A DNA stretch of 64,000 bases from Adiantum capillus-veneris (GCA_014529385.2 CM043969.1:15437446-15501445), one strand, 5' to 3'. Shown: positions 33,786-45,391, numbered from the stretch's first letter. The notes: generated by a model not told the origin, from the sequence alone. Numbers and translations: made by a program.

Positions 33786-34272
33786 CAGGGAAAGTCTATA
33801 TGGGCAGTTATTTGCGCTCTAGAAGAGGACAGTTACATTTACGTTGATGGAGTTGGGCTGATATTTTGAAAGTCATCAAAATTCAGACGTTGCCCTAGAA
33901 GAAGAAAAAGAGGACACATATCCAGATTGGACAAGAAGATTTGGATGTACCAGAGGATTAGACAGACAGAAGAAAGAAGTGGAAGATGAACCAGATTTTT
34001 TATCACAGATTTTGAGGGTCATCAAGTTGAAATTCCGGGGGATCATTTCCACCAGGGGGGAGTTATGGGAGTCAAGTTCCACTAGGAGGAAGTGCAGGAA
34101 GTTGAGTACCAACAGAATCAGGAATCAGATAAGTTTGCAGAATCAGAATTCAAATCAGAATGATTGTTGCAGAGTTTGAAGTCAAATTGTGGAATGTAGA
34201 ATTAGAACTGTTGCAAATGTGGAAGTCAGAAAGCAGCCAAATTTCAAATCAAAGTTCTAGCGGATAAGCGCC

Positions 34273-34392
34273 ATGGGGAGTCAAAAGAAGAAGAGAAAGA
34301 AATGCAAGGTATGCATGAGTCGAAAGCATGAAGTGAAGGATTGCCCATGTGCAATTGATGAATGTTCAGAGGGAGATGCATGTAGGAAGTAG
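34273..34392 (+). pseudogene. Short CCHC zinc-knuckle frame in E
   Basis: A 39-codon frame with a basic start (K-K-K-R-K-K) and C-K-V-C-M-S-R-K-H-E-V-K-D-C, an exact C-x2-C-x4-H-x4-C zinc knuckle of the Gag nucleocapsid kind. It suggests that E keeps an RNA-binding Gag-like piece. Fossil element. Confidence 0.65.
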
Positions 34393-34395
34393 TGT

Positions 34396-35073
34396 ATGGC
34401 GGATTTGTGTTCAAAACTTCAAAAATTTAGCCGAAGAATTCATAAAGCATCAGTTGATGGGACACAGGTAGCATGGGATAAGTTGGAAGATTTTGAGGAA
34501 GACTTAGAGAGGGCATATGAGTGGTTGACTAATCATAAAGGAAAGAGGAGGACATCATGTTCCAGCAAGAAGGAGGTGAGAAAATTTCACGAAGCATGTG
34601 AGAGATTGAGGGATGCATTTGCGGTTGAGTTCAAAGATGAATTAAGTGATGATGATGACGGATGGGTTGGCTTGGAGACAGACATCCATCATGTGGGGAT
34701 ACCAAAGGTGGAGGAGAAGGAGGTGCAAAAGGAGGCTGGCCAAGAGAGTCTAATACTGCCCCTAGATACCCCTACCCTACCATTGGAGTGTTCTCATAGA
34801 GTGGAGATGGAATATCCATTGGTGAAATTGATGTCGGTGTTGTCACTTGTCAATGAGATTTATTATTCAGAGGAGAAGAAAATCATACATATTGAGGATG
34901 TTGTTCACGGAAATCAAAGACCATTTGAAGAGGCGGATAATGTGAGGAATGGACAGGTGGATAGTCGGATGAATGGAGAGGTGATGGATAGAGAGAGGAA
35001 TGAAGAAGAAGAGGTGATTGATTTATTTTTGGGTTCAATTGAGAATGTATGTAGGATTACAAATGAAGAGTAA
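34396..35073 (+). pseudogene. Acidic 225-codon frame in E, unknown
   Basis: Starts MADLCSKLQKFSRRIHKASV. The first ~90 residues look helical and charged; then D-E-L-S-D-D-D-D-G-W and long Glu-rich stretches (E-E-K-E-V-Q-K-E, R-N-E-E-E-E-V-I-D-L-F). No family recognised and no enzymatic motif. It follows the zinc-knuckle frame closely. Could be Gag-derived or captured from a host gene. Confidence 0.5.
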
Positions 35074-35130
35074 AAGCAGGTAGAAGTTTCAAAAATCAGA
35101 TGTACTCAGGAGGAATTTGCAGCAACAACA

Positions 35131-36250
35131 ATGAACAACTCAGTTTCGGAGGAATTGTCACCACAAAGATCCACTGATGAAAATATGCAGTTAGAAAATC
35201 TTGTTGAGATTGTATCCCAACAATGTACACAACAGTTTCGATCAGAAAACCAATGGGTGGTAGCTCAGCAAATGCAAGTGGGAAGTCGAAAAGAAGACCA
35301 TGTGGAGGATCGGCAATATCAGTAGGATAAAAGGCAGCAAGGTAAGGAGGAGCAACATGAGGTCAGGGAACAAAGGCGGGCAGAAACTCTGGTTACCTCT
35401 ATCCTACCACGGAAGTGTGTCCATGAAGCACAGGAGGATTATTCCTTTTCGACTAATCAAAGTTTCATGCTCATTGGGAATTCACATACATTTGAAGAGG
35501 ATAGTTTTCAGCAGCAAATGGAGGATGTGCATGCTAATGCGGATATCATGGTGGAGTTTTGTCATTTCAAGTGGACTTCAAAGCAAATGTCAAAAGAGAT
35601 GTCAAAAGAGCCAAGCAACAATTGCATCAGCAAGGACCAGAAGATGATAGCAGCATAACGGAGGAGATTGAGGATGATGATATTCATATTGGAAGTTGGA
35701 GGTGGCATTCCATATTGCAGCAGTTTCATATAGATGGATATGAAGAGATATTGAGGAAAAATTTTCAGTTGATAAAGCAAGCCAAATTTTGGAAGATGCC
35801 GAATGTGATTCAGACTCAAATTCAGATTTCAATTCAAATTCAGTCTCAATTTTGGCTTTGGATTCAACTGCAATTCTGGATGCAAAGACCAATTCAGATG
35901 CAAATTTTAATGGAAGCCATTGAAAGCTTGATGAGAGGTATGACAATCAGTGTCACAAGGAGGATTACATCGATACTCAGTGGGGATTAACAACATCATT
36001 TTCTTCTTGGATTGGACAAAATTAGAACAAATATGTAGGAGTTGATAGGGCACTGTTGTATAAGGGACATGAAGAGGAGTATCCCAAGTGTCAGATTTTG
36101 GTTCAGATTCATATTGCGAGTGAGATTCACATTCATATTCAGATTCAGATTGGAATTTAGATTCATGCGGAAATGCAGATGCAAATTCAGATATTAAAAG
36201 TTCTTGAAATTTCACAGTGGATGTTGCGGAAGGGTAAAGACATTGCAGCA
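35131..36250 (+). pseudogene. Low-complexity Gln- and Ser/Asp-rich region in E
   Basis: Broken frames first rich in Gln/Glu (35131-35325), then a stretch built on repeated ATTCAGATTCA-type words (35800-35910 and 36095-36190), which in one frame reads as Ser/Asp/Asn repeats. Such repeats expand by slippage and say little about function. Confidence 0.5.
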
Positions 36251-36578
36251 AATGATGAAGTCATCTTTGGAAATGCAGATGTAGCTGAATTCTATAATGG
36301 AAATTGTTAAGCCATTTGTTAATTTGGGAGTCAAGCAGATGATGTAAACGTGGAAGTAGAGGATGTTCAGCAAATGCAAATTTAATGTCAAAGTATGTTC
36401 AACATGTAAAGGGATCTAGAATTCAAAATTCGAATGGCGGACTGGATGTTGGAATTCGGACTGTGGGATTGGAAGTCTAGAAAGAGGAAAGTCGAAGGAA
36501 TGGAATTGGGCAAAAGGTCAAGGGGTACTCATTAGAGGGGGTACTCACTTTAAGGCAAAAAAATCGCTTAGTGCTGAT

Positions 36579-37241
36579 GTGACTCATTTAAGGACTGATA
36601 TTTTTTGGGTGAATCTTGCATGGTGTGCCCGAATCGAGGTGAAAATTCATCATTATAAGATTAAGGTGGTGAGAAGTGTTGGAGATCACATCACAGTGTG
36701 CGAACGTCGCAGTTCACTGACTGTTAAGGAGAAGACGCGCGAATTGTTTTCTGAAAATGTTAAGGGAAAGCTGATGGTGGGGATGATAGGTCTCTTAGTA
36801 GCTGATTTGGATGTGGATGCCTTGAAGCAGGAAGTACTGGAATATGCGCAGGAGATGTGGAATACATCAACTAGGCTTTGGAGGGAGCATATGGAAGTGT
36901 CGACGGACCGCTTCAAGAATTGGTTTCAACAAGCTGGAAAGGAGAGCATTAGGAGGGAGAATGAGGCATTGAAGATGGAGAATGAGAGGCTGGTTGCAAA
37001 GATGGAGGAGTTGAAGAACAAAAGCAAGGAAATTGAAGTAAGTGCAAGGGGTCTGAGTAAGTGGATGGCGGAGTTGAGCAGTGGCATTTTGGAACCAGAT
37101 CGGAATTTAGTAGGTGGAGTGGAATCGGAAGTGGAAAAGCAGGCAGAAGCAAAGGTGGAAAAGCAACCGGATCCGGATTTTGTGGCAGAAAAGGCTATAG
37201 AGACAGATGCAGAAGGAGTTGCTGGGGAGCAGATTACTTGA
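36579..37241 (+). pseudogene. Coiled-coil 220-codon frame in E, unknown
   Basis: Residues about 60-110 are helical with W-N-T-S-T-R-L-W-R-E-H-M. A clear coiled coil follows near 123-150 (R-R-E-N-E-A-L-K-M-E-N-E-R-L-V-A-K-M-E), then an acidic C-terminus with repeated E-V-E-K-Q / K-V-E-K-Q words. No family recognised. The frame ends about 55 bases before the right LTR. Confidence 0.5.
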
Positions 37242-37297
37242 TCAAGGGATTGTGGGTCCAGGTCAGCCTATGGCTCTAGCCACTGGGCTGTGCCAGG

Positions 37298-37564
37298 TGT
37301 TAAGCCTAGGGAATTTTGGATGTTTTACCTTAGTGGAATTCGGAATATCAACTTTTATATTTTGGGATTCCAAGGGGTGTTCTTGGGAAAGGGCGTTGCC
37401 CATTAGTATTCTCGAACTATGTAACTGTCGATCAATGTCTGTTTGGGAATATGATGACGAAAGTTATGGCGGAATTAGTATGTTTCTGTTTTTGTGTTCT
37501 GTTCCAGTTCCAGCTCCATTTTGACTCCTATGTTTGCCCGTTCTGAATGTATGTACCTTAAACA
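37298..37564 (+). repeat. 3' LTR of E
   Basis: Matches 33194-33479. No obvious polypurine tract precedes it. Confidence 0.9.
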
Positions 37565-37569
37565 ACCAA
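37565..37569 (+). repeat. Target-site duplication ACCAA (right of E)
   Basis: Same five bases as 33189-33193. Beyond it the interrupted coding sequence of B resumes. Confidence 0.9.
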
Positions 37570-40340
37570 TGTTGACGTGGATTGCCTATCAGGCACTAGG
37601 GATGATTGAAGATCTACCACCCACAGAAGTGCAGATAGCTCTGATTCACAAGTCTAAAAGAGCAGTAAGACATGTCGACGCTAAAAGATAAGCAAACAGG
37701 CAAAGCGCAACCTTAAGAGATTTTGACAGCAAAAAGACAGAGGCGAATGCTCGAAGTAGCTAGGAAGCTAGGTCCCAATAGAGAGACACTCCTTCGGAGT
37801 ACCAGTCTTTAAAAGATAAGCACGCCAGCCAGTACTCTCTCAAATAGACATGATTGAGGAACAAAACTGCGCACGTTGCAGAAGCTATCCCAATTACTTA
37901 TGCCAAGAGGACATGGAAGAAGTGCATGTGTTAACAAAAAGACTCCGCCAACAGAAGCACGGAGAAAAAATAACTCAAGGAACAGAGGCTGATGATGAAA
38001 AAGAGGAGGAGGAAGAAGAAAAAAATCCACTGCTACGCAGGTAGACAGCTGCTCTGGAAAGGATCAAGCAACAGAAAAGGTAGGAAGATGAGGAAAAACA
38101 AGAGATTGCCAGCACCATGCGGCAACGAATCCATAACGAAAGAAGAAGCAAAGAAAGAAAGAAGAAGCAAAGAAACCACACATTGATGATCTCAAATCAT
38201 ATGACGAATCTACTCAAAGTAAAAAAGAGCAAGATAACTCACAAAGGGAGGAATAGGAAGACACTAATGACCAGCAGGGTCAGGAGTTTGATTCTCCCAA
38301 GGACACTAGGGTACCTCCAAATATTGCAATAAAAGAGAAAGAAAAAGTTGAAGACCTGCCAGAGCAAGGAGTGGAGAAGAGACAGTCGGAACAAAACATA
38401 GATCAGGAAACGAAGGCAACACAACCAAAGTCTACCAAAACTTCTGCAGCTATAGAAGATTTGAAACTGGAAGAAAAGAAAATTGATGAGGCTGAAACAT
38501 CATATCAAGGCCAAAAAAGGTAGCAGAGGCCAAGATTGCCTCGATCACAAGCTGTAATAGAGGAAGGAGAAAAAATAATTGAGTCATTGGACATTGATGC
38601 TCACTTAGGGAAGATCAAGATCTAGTTTCAATGCCAAAAGGGCTCTTTACAACCTGTAGGGACTAGAATTGGACGATACTAAAAGAGATGCATCTAAGGT
38701 AGCAGAAGATGCCCTACAGCTAAAGCAAAGAATACAGGAATTAGAGAAAGAACAGCTCCAAGCCCAATTTGAGATGCAAAGGGAACAAGAAAATGCAGCC
38801 TACTATTATAAGGAGGTACAACAATTTAACGAGGCAAACTCCACATTGCAAGTCGAGCAGCAATGCCTTGAGGAGAAACTAACCAAAGAAAGGGAATAGA
38901 ATGAGAAGCTGCAAGGCTCATATGCTGTGGTTAGCAGGACTTTGACTCAGCTCCTTGCCATACAAGAGACCCCCACCTTCTCAACGGTGAATGCAAGATG
39001 AGCCTGCTTGAACCAAGCTGTTAAAGATTTAAAAGAAGCCTTGGCTCAGGAAAAATATGATAGACAGATCATGACAACAGGACATAGGGACCTACAACAA
39101 GCCAAAGACAAAGAAATTGAAGAATTAAGGAAGTAGTTAGAGGAGGCACGAGGGGACTTAGAGACTATGAGGGCCAATCAGGCAAAGCATCAACAAACAA
39201 CCCTAGTAGAATTTGCGCAAGAAGGAGGTTTTGAACATTCCACATTTGAGACTCATCAAACAGGGATGCCCACTACCAACACCAAAAAAGCAATGCAAGA
39301 ATCTGCAGATCTAGCCATGACATTCACTTCGGATTTGGCCAAGGACGAAATTTAGTGTCGGATTCTCAGAAGTCAAGGATCCCTCGCACAAAGCATATCT
39401 GCAGTATGAGCTGAAAGTGCTGGAATCGGCTGCCCTCCTCATGATTACTCCATATGAGGTGGTAAAGAATCTCGCGCATGAGATGATCACCTTGCCACTG
39501 ATGCATCAAGAGGCTAGATTATGGTAGCAAAGAATGCTACTAGAACTTGAACCAAACAACCGAGGGGATTACAGGGATGTTCCCGCCACGCAAATTCAAA
39601 TTCAAACCATCATTGACAATCAACCCCTCTGGCAAAAGAAATGGTTTGAGCAAAGACCTACAAATGAAACTTATTACAAAAACGCTCCCCAGCATCTCAT
39701 GATCGACCCAACTTACTGTTCCATCAATAGACGGGGATCCTGGGACAACTTTTACTCTTGGAAAAGCAAAAGGTCGACTCTGCTGAACTACCCGATTATC
39801 ACAAAGACACTCAATAACAACCCACCATCCCAGCAGTATATGGTTCAAACTCTCAAAGGGGTGATTAACATGATGAAGGAGATCACGGATCTCACATGCC
39901 AGATGCTTGTGAAAATTACCAAGATGCTGATCACCTACATTACAACTTTCAATGATATAGAAGCAGCAGAGCATCCCTGGGAAATCTTTGTGGAAGGCAC
40001 AAGAGGGATTTGCTAGAATATGGAGACAAAAATCCCAAGCAAGAACGTCATCATGGGATTGTATGGAACAGTCATGTTCGTGCCCTCTCATTACATGAAG
40101 ACCTTCAAGAGGCGTTCATGACGGGTTCTTCGAAGTGGACTCCTCCATATTCAATCCCATGACAAAAGATCTATCAGCACGTCATATCGCATATCAAAGT
40201 ACTCTCAGCAACAATCCTTTCAGAGAAGTGGCCAACAAAGTAGAGATTGAGGCAAGAGTGCAAAAGTTCAGACACTTCACTGCAACGCTCGAGAGAAGAT
40301 AGTAGACTATACTCAGAGATGGGCTGCATGAGGACGTGCA
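37570..40340 (+). pseudogene. Extra 3' coding region of B, second part (coiled coil)
   Basis: Continues the region left of E: L-T-W-I-A-Y-Q-A-L-G-M-I-E-D-L-P near 37572, then C-A-R-C-R-S-Y-P-N-Y-L-C (37868-37903, possible metal site), a Lys/Glu-rich stretch (37980-38200), a heptad-like coiled coil (38669-38899: L-K-Q-R-I-Q-E-L-E-K-E-Q-L), more coil (39000-39150), and a C-terminal helical part (39534-40016). Together with 32480-33193 this is about 3.5 kb of coding-like sequence after pol. Extra frames between pol and the 3' LTR are known in some plant Gypsy lineages; this one I cannot name. Fossil, many breaks. Confidence 0.6.
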
Positions 40341-40345
40341 ATGAA

Positions 40346-40360
40346 TAGGAAGGGGGGAAT
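40346..40360 (+). other. Polypurine tract of B
   Basis: ATAGGAAGGGGGGAA lies three bases before the 3' LTR start, the expected place for plus-strand priming. Confidence 0.85.
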
Positions 40361-40363
40361 TTT

Positions 40364-41235
40364 TGGTGGATACAAGCGGATGCACACCAAAACTTTTACA
40401 CACTCACTCACTTTTTTGAAAGAAGCCATATAATTCAGCTTATGATGATTTGTAATTGTAATGTAATTTGACATACCCTCTCAGCCTCTCTGAGTCTACA
40501 CCCTTGTAAGTGGCCGAATGGCCGTGGGAAAGCTCCCTTACCTTTTAGTCAAAACCCTTAGTTTTGGAAAAAAGAGATATCATTATCAAGGAGGATTTTG
40601 AAAACATTCACTATGAGAGCTTCTTGCTTCTACAAATTGTAATCCTCTTTTCTCTTGGACTAATAATCAGAATTCATTTTTGAATAGCACAGTGTGTTCC
40701 CTGTCTCTTGCTTTACCATCTAACTATAACCATTTTCAATTCTGTTGTGGTTCACGGAGCTTTGCTTGTGAGCTAAATGCATTGATTTGAAGGTTAAAAT
40801 GGTTGTTTTTTGATGTTTTGACATGGATAAGTGTTTCTATGCTTAAGGGGGACCTTTCCAAGTAGTTTTGTTTCAGTTTTCTACACATTTTTTGTGATGT
40901 ATCATGATTTATGTACCTTCACAGATGGTGAAAGAACTTGGTAGGATTGTGCCCCTAGGTGTTGTAGTACCTCTCCTTAAGTTTTACTGCATTGAGAATT
41001 TGTTTGGACGCCAAAAAGACGTGATGACCTAGAGCGGTGAGCTTGGATGCATTCTAATTTTTTGAGTGGTTGATTTTCTTTTGTCTTAGTATGAGTAGCC
41101 CTTTGAGTTCACTTTGGTGAGATCGACATTCCTATTAAGTCTTCGTGCCCCATACCAAGTCGCTTCCTTGCATATTGATATTATGTTAGTACAAAAGAGC
41201 TATGTTGCAGACATTCGTAACGGTGACCCATTAAC
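40364..41235 (+). repeat. 3' LTR of B
   Basis: Begins TGGTGGATACAAGC; matches the 5' LTR throughout, with scattered substitutions and a ~25-base length difference near 40480-40510. The exact end is uncertain by a few bases (around GACCCATTAACA). Confidence 0.88.
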
Positions 41236-42440
41236 ACATACCCAAGCTTGAGATATTGTCATGAAATCACATAGAAAATCAATGTCAACAAGAATACAAC
41301 ACAAAAACTACTTGCATAGACTATAGATGGGATGAATACATATGGACAAAACCACTAATAGATTGTACCTCACAAGCAAACTAAGGGAACTTGTAACTTG
41401 TAAGACTTGGTAAGTACTCCAATTTTCTCATGCATCTATGTTGCTTTAATCCATCCATTTTATTCAAATTTTTCACCTCTGGAAGTAAAAGATCTCCGAT
41501 TTCTGTGACAACATCTGAATCCACCTTTTGTTGCTAATCTTAGCAAACAAAAATTCATTTCAGGTTTGGCTTCCATTGCATAAAGCATATGGCAATTGCT
41601 TATAAAATGAAGAAAAGTGTGCTCCTTAATTCACATGCTACAAATACAACAAGTGATAAAACCATGAGGCCTACCCTTCCATGATTCACAAAAGAAAAAA
41701 CACATGAGAAACTCGCTAGGCTTGACATAAAAATATGAAGTGTCCCTTTCATCATCGCGGAATGTTGTGGGAAGGCCTCAATGACTAAAGGTCAACTTGA
41801 AACAACATAGAAGACCAAGTTTTAGCCTTGATATCATCCAACAAAGAAGCTCCATGGTTCAGTCAACCCTAACCAAAAACTGTTGAGATGCCATAACTTG
41901 GATGAGGTTGTCCCTCTTCGAAAGACCAAAAGTCACTCCTTATTGCAAATACAAAATCTATAGACTAAGGACTTTCCAAAAACTCAACAACCAAATATCA
42001 CTCACTACTACAGAATTAGGCACAGAGTAAAGAACCCCAAAAGAGACTTTCACAAGCCACAAAAAATCCGAACATTGATATGAGGGGATTCCCTCTAAAA
42101 CCCAGCAAGAGAGCATTGATGTCTTAGCCCGAACAACAGAGAGCAAAATAGAGCAAGCAATAAAAATATCTTCCAAATGAAGGGTCACATTTGAAATAAG
42201 CTTGTCTTTCTTGGATGCCACCTTCAAAACAGACCATTGGCTGTGTACTAAAATGCTTACAATACCTAGACGCTTGTTTGGACAAAAATTTTGACCTGTA
42301 AGTCTACTTACATACGAGTCCTTTGTAGAGACTAGAATACACCAACAGAGAGTACACGGTCATAGAATTGTCATGAGCTTGTAACTCTTTACCTTTCCTT
42401 AGGACATCATGAGGTAGCTAAACCCTTTTTTAGCAATCAA
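41236..42440. other. Unassigned sequence between B and the hAT region
   Basis: AT-rich. Frames on the minus strand (for example 41958-42227) are short and match nothing I recognise. Possibly remains of an old element. Confidence 0.4.
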
Positions 42441-42449
42441 TAGTTATTT

Positions 42450-42830
42450 TTGCCTATAGATGATTTGTACACGTGCCAATCTCACCAGATTCTTGCAAAA
42501 CGCAAAACCAACAAAACAATGTCATGTAAAAGCTCGGCTATTTTTGCCTACAGAATATATTTTACACTTGTGGAAAACGTTCAAGGAGTGTCTTGCATGC
42601 CAATCTCACCTGATTCCTACAACTCAACCATCAGATAGTCAAAACAGTCTCATTTTGCATCTTCAATAGATATACAGAGTAAGAACGTGCTTTTTGCAAA
42701 ACCAACAAAACAAGGTGATATACAAGCTCAGCTATCAAATAGGAAAAAGTGCATCATTTTGCATCTTCAATAAATATACGAGTAAAAACGTGTTTTTGAT
42801 TGGAGAGAAATCAACCCCAATATAGCCAGC
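42450..42830. repeat. Imperfect direct repeats beyond the hAT 3' end
   Basis: GCAAAACCAACAAAACAA recurs at 42502 and 42697, and TTTTGCATCTTCAATA at 42653 and 42756, each followed by related sequence. No coding seen. Confidence 0.75.
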
Positions 42831-42832
42831 AA

Positions 42833-43011
42833 GTGCATGTTGTATTAACAACATAAAAATTGCATGGGCATTTGGATTTTTCAATGCAACTCTTAGCGTA
42901 TTGTTCAAGCTAACATATCAGTGCATGTTGTATTAACAACAGAAAAATTGCATGGGCGTTTGGATTTTTCAACGCAACTCTTAGCGCATTGTCCAAAAAG
43001 CTAACATATCA
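42833..43011. repeat. ~88-91 bp tandem duplication
   Basis: Units 42833-42920 and 42921-43011 both start GTGCATGTTGTATTAACAAC and end GCTAACATATCA, with a few substitutions. It sits just outside the 3' end of the hAT coding region. Confidence 0.92.
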
Positions 43012-43116
43012 TATTAGCGAAGTCCCTTCAGAATTACATGGACTCCATTTAAGTAATCAAATCTATTCAAGTGCCAAATTCCATAAAAATATTGAAAGAC
43101 CCATCTCCTCGCAAAC

Positions 43117-43727
43117 TCATAAGTCGGATGGTGTCCTCTTTGGTTTTGCAAGATTCCAAATATCATAAATCTTGTTCCCTTCTACATTATCAATGCTAGG
43201 TCCAAGCAATGAAACACCCATCAATGCTTCAAGCATTTCCACATTCAAGAACTCTTGAGCATGCATCTTGATGAGATTTTTCTTTGAGAAACCTCTTTCA
43301 CATGACACAGGAATAACCTGCCATAACTTTGTTAGGTTCACATACGTCTACAGAACAAAAAACACGCCATGCATCTGGCATATGCATCCCCTTGCAGCCA
43401 TAATACAAAGTATTTGTGAACAACAGTAACTCCGTCTTGCAATTGTCAATGTCAACCAAACTTCCAAACTTCTCAAATAATTTCTCAAGCCATTCTAAGA
43501 TTTTTCTCTCTTGCTTTTATCTCCTCTGCGATCTTTTTTCTGCGAGGATGGTAATGCGGGCTGAAAAGACTAGTTGCATTTAAGAAATAAACATCTCGAA
43601 ATCGACCATTTTCAGATTCTATCACTTTCAAGACAAACCTCTTTGTAAAATTTATGCAGCTTTGAACATCGCCCCCTTCCCTATCCAATGGCAGCCCATT
43701 TCCATCATTGCCTAGAGTTTTAGCATA
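43117..43727 (-). pseudogene. hAT transposase-like gene, C-terminal part
   Basis: The minus strand encodes A-K-T-L-G-N-D-G-N-G-L-P-L-D-R-E right at the D insertion point, then E-W-L-E-K-L-F-E-K-F-G, and finally V-S-C-E-R-G-F-S-K-K-N-L-I-K and L-E-A-L-M-G-V-S-L-L-G-P, the hAT C-terminal dimerisation motif. It ends at a stop near 43117. Frame changes occur near 43485 and 43341, so the copy is not functional. It is the continuation of 52551-54286, separated only by element D. Belongs to the DUF4371-containing group of hAT-like genes, which in plants are either transposons or domesticated zinc-finger proteins. Confidence 0.82.
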
Positions 43728-43732
43728 CAATA
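43728..43732. repeat. Target-site duplication CAATA (left of D)
   Basis: CAATA before the D LTR; the same five bases occur at the other edge (52546-52550), overlapping the final CA of the LTR by two bases. The hAT reading runs L-L-Y-A-K-T-L across this site. Confidence 0.7.
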
Positions 43733-45391
43733 TGTAATGGAAATTGCCTATGAACTTTGAGAGTAGCGGAATTAGGAAATTAGGTGAAGCACTTTTGAGG
43801 GATTCTTTGTGAGCATAGCGGCTGAACTTAATTGATGGTAGCAACATAAACATGGTACTTAGCTAACTTGGCATGAACAATACTTTTGCAAGAGAGAGAG
43901 AGATTTTAGAGAACATGACAATAGTTGAGGATTGAATTCATATGGAGCCAGTCCCCCTCCAATAGGTGTTTGTATTATAGTTTCTCCCATCAAGAGAGAC
44001 TTGGTATAATACAATCTTTGTGTTCCTTGTAACCTAGGTGATGCAATGAAGATGGAAAGCTTCATGCATCACAAGCACAACATAAACTTGAAGAAATCAT
44101 TAACTATCCCAAGCCTCGGTTCCAATGCTTCAAACACCTTTGAAGGTGGGGAGAGCCAGCAGGGAATGAGGATAGGGAAGAGGAAGAAGAAACATTCCAT
44201 AGGAGAAAGAAATAGTTCCTCACTTATCATTACTCTTCTTGCTAGCATACATAATAGCTTAGTAATGAATATGGATAAGATGGAAAGCTTAACCATTGAA
44301 GCATGACTCTTGGTTGGATTTTCATTCCATAGCCAAGAGTGTTGGTGTAGGCTTTCACTTTCACAAGCTTGGAGAAGGAGGTGGTGTTCCTCAACTTTCA
44401 CCAAGTGAGAATGGCCTTGCAAATTAGTGTTTGTGTGGAGTATATCCCCCTAGCACCCCCCCTCCTTGCTTTGGGCAAGTGGTGACCTTTTTGCATGTTG
44501 CAAGCTCATTGGACCCATCTCCCCCTAGCCAATCACATGCAGCATGTAGTCAAGTACATGGGTAGTCTTTTAACAAGTGTCCTCCTTACCCATTAGAGAG
44601 ATAGAGCTTTAAAAAAATCTACATATCGTTTAGATAGAAGTAGAAGCTCATTGGACCCTCTTTAGCCCAACCAATAGCATTCAAGCACACCATGTGGTTA
44701 AGCTTAGTGAGAGTCTGACATGTGTCCCATGTGCTCTTTTAGAATTCCCCTAACTTTGGGATTTTTATGCATAGGAAGAAACTTCCTCATTAAGTGTGTA
44801 GGTTCTCTTTTTTACTCAAGCATCTTACCCCCCCATGCATAGGAAGCTTCTCAAGCAACTTCCTCATTAAATGTGACAAGTACCTCAAGTACCTTAGTAA
44901 TCAAGCATGACAAGCACCTTAGATGGAGTTCCCACCTCAAGCACAACCCTAGCTTGCTTAAGTTTAGGTCTGGTTTCCACCTCAAGCAGAGCCCTAGGTT
45001 GCTTAAGTTTAGGTCGGGTTCCTACCTCAAGCCAAGCCCTAACTTGCTTAAGGTTCCCACCTCAAGCATAGCCCTAGCTTGCTTAATTTTAGGTTGGGTT
45101 CCCACCTCAAGCTCAGCCCTAGTTTGCTTAAGGCGAAAGGACTTTTAGCACTAACCATTGGAGGTATTTAATGAAGCTAACCCTAAGTTATTTTTAACTT
45201 CATTAGTTAACCTTGCTCTTTGACATACCATCTCTCATTTGGGCCCCTTTACCATTGGCCCTGTGTTGAAATAGATCTGTAAGCACATGTCTATATTCTA
45301 ACGCTTGTTCCCGTTTCTTATCCCATATTAAATGATCAGTTTAATATGAGAAAATCAATTGGATTGGTTAGGTATTAGATATTTATAGACA
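43733..45391 (-). repeat. 3' LTR of D
   Basis: Plus strand begins TGTAATGGAAATTGCC and ends ATTTATAGACA. Includes the Leu-Lys-like minisatellite (44925-45135). Related LTR sequence also lies at 2300-2897. Confidence 0.92.
44925..45135. repeat. ~45 bp minisatellite inside D LTR (left copy)
   Basis: About five units of GGTTCCCACCTCAAGC, AGCCCTAGCTTGCTTAAG and TTTAGGT. The same array is in the right LTR at 52080-52285, with one unit changed, so it was present before insertion. Confidence 0.9.

Larger units (their letters stand above)
33194..37564 (+). mobile_element. Non-autonomous LTR element E (4.37 kb) inside B
   Basis: Direct LTRs of 286 bp (33194-33479) and 267 bp (37298-37564), both beginning TGTTAAGCCTAGGG and ending CCTTAAACA, flanked by ACCAA duplications. 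The 3.8 kb between them has no RT, RNase H or integrase signal; it holds a CCHC zinc-knuckle frame, an acidic frame, Ser/Asp-rich low-complexity sequence and a coiled-coil frame. It resembles large non-autonomous plant LTR elements that rely on another element's enzymes. The two LTRs differ by roughly 5% by eye. The ends look whole; the inside has several breaks. Confidence 0.85.
15649..41235 (+). mobile_element. Giant Ty3/Gypsy LTR element B (about 25.6 kb)
   Basis: Bounded by direct LTRs at 15649-16508 and 40364-41235, with a tRNA-Asp-type primer site after the first and a polypurine tract before the second. Inside: a ~5.9 kb non-coding leader with a tandem array and palindromes, gag, protease, RT, RNase H, integrase, a second protease-like domain, a palindrome-bearing spacer, and a long coiled-coil coding region, into which element E (4.4 kb) is inserted. 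Without E the element would be about 21 kb, still at the upper end of plant Gypsy sizes (Ogre-like). No chromodomain seen. Fossil with many breaks. A hand comparison of about 280 bp of the LTRs shows roughly 9% difference plus indels, so it is old. No convincing target duplication was found at its edges. Confidence 0.85.

Noticed and set aside
37809-38424. Leu/Ser/Phe-rich minus-strand frames
   Set aside because: They are the antisense of the Lys/Glu-rich coiled-coil coding region on the plus strand.
41958-42227. Minus-strand frame as a LINE or membrane-protein remnant
   Set aside because: No conserved motif; hydrophobic composition is explained by AT-rich sequence.
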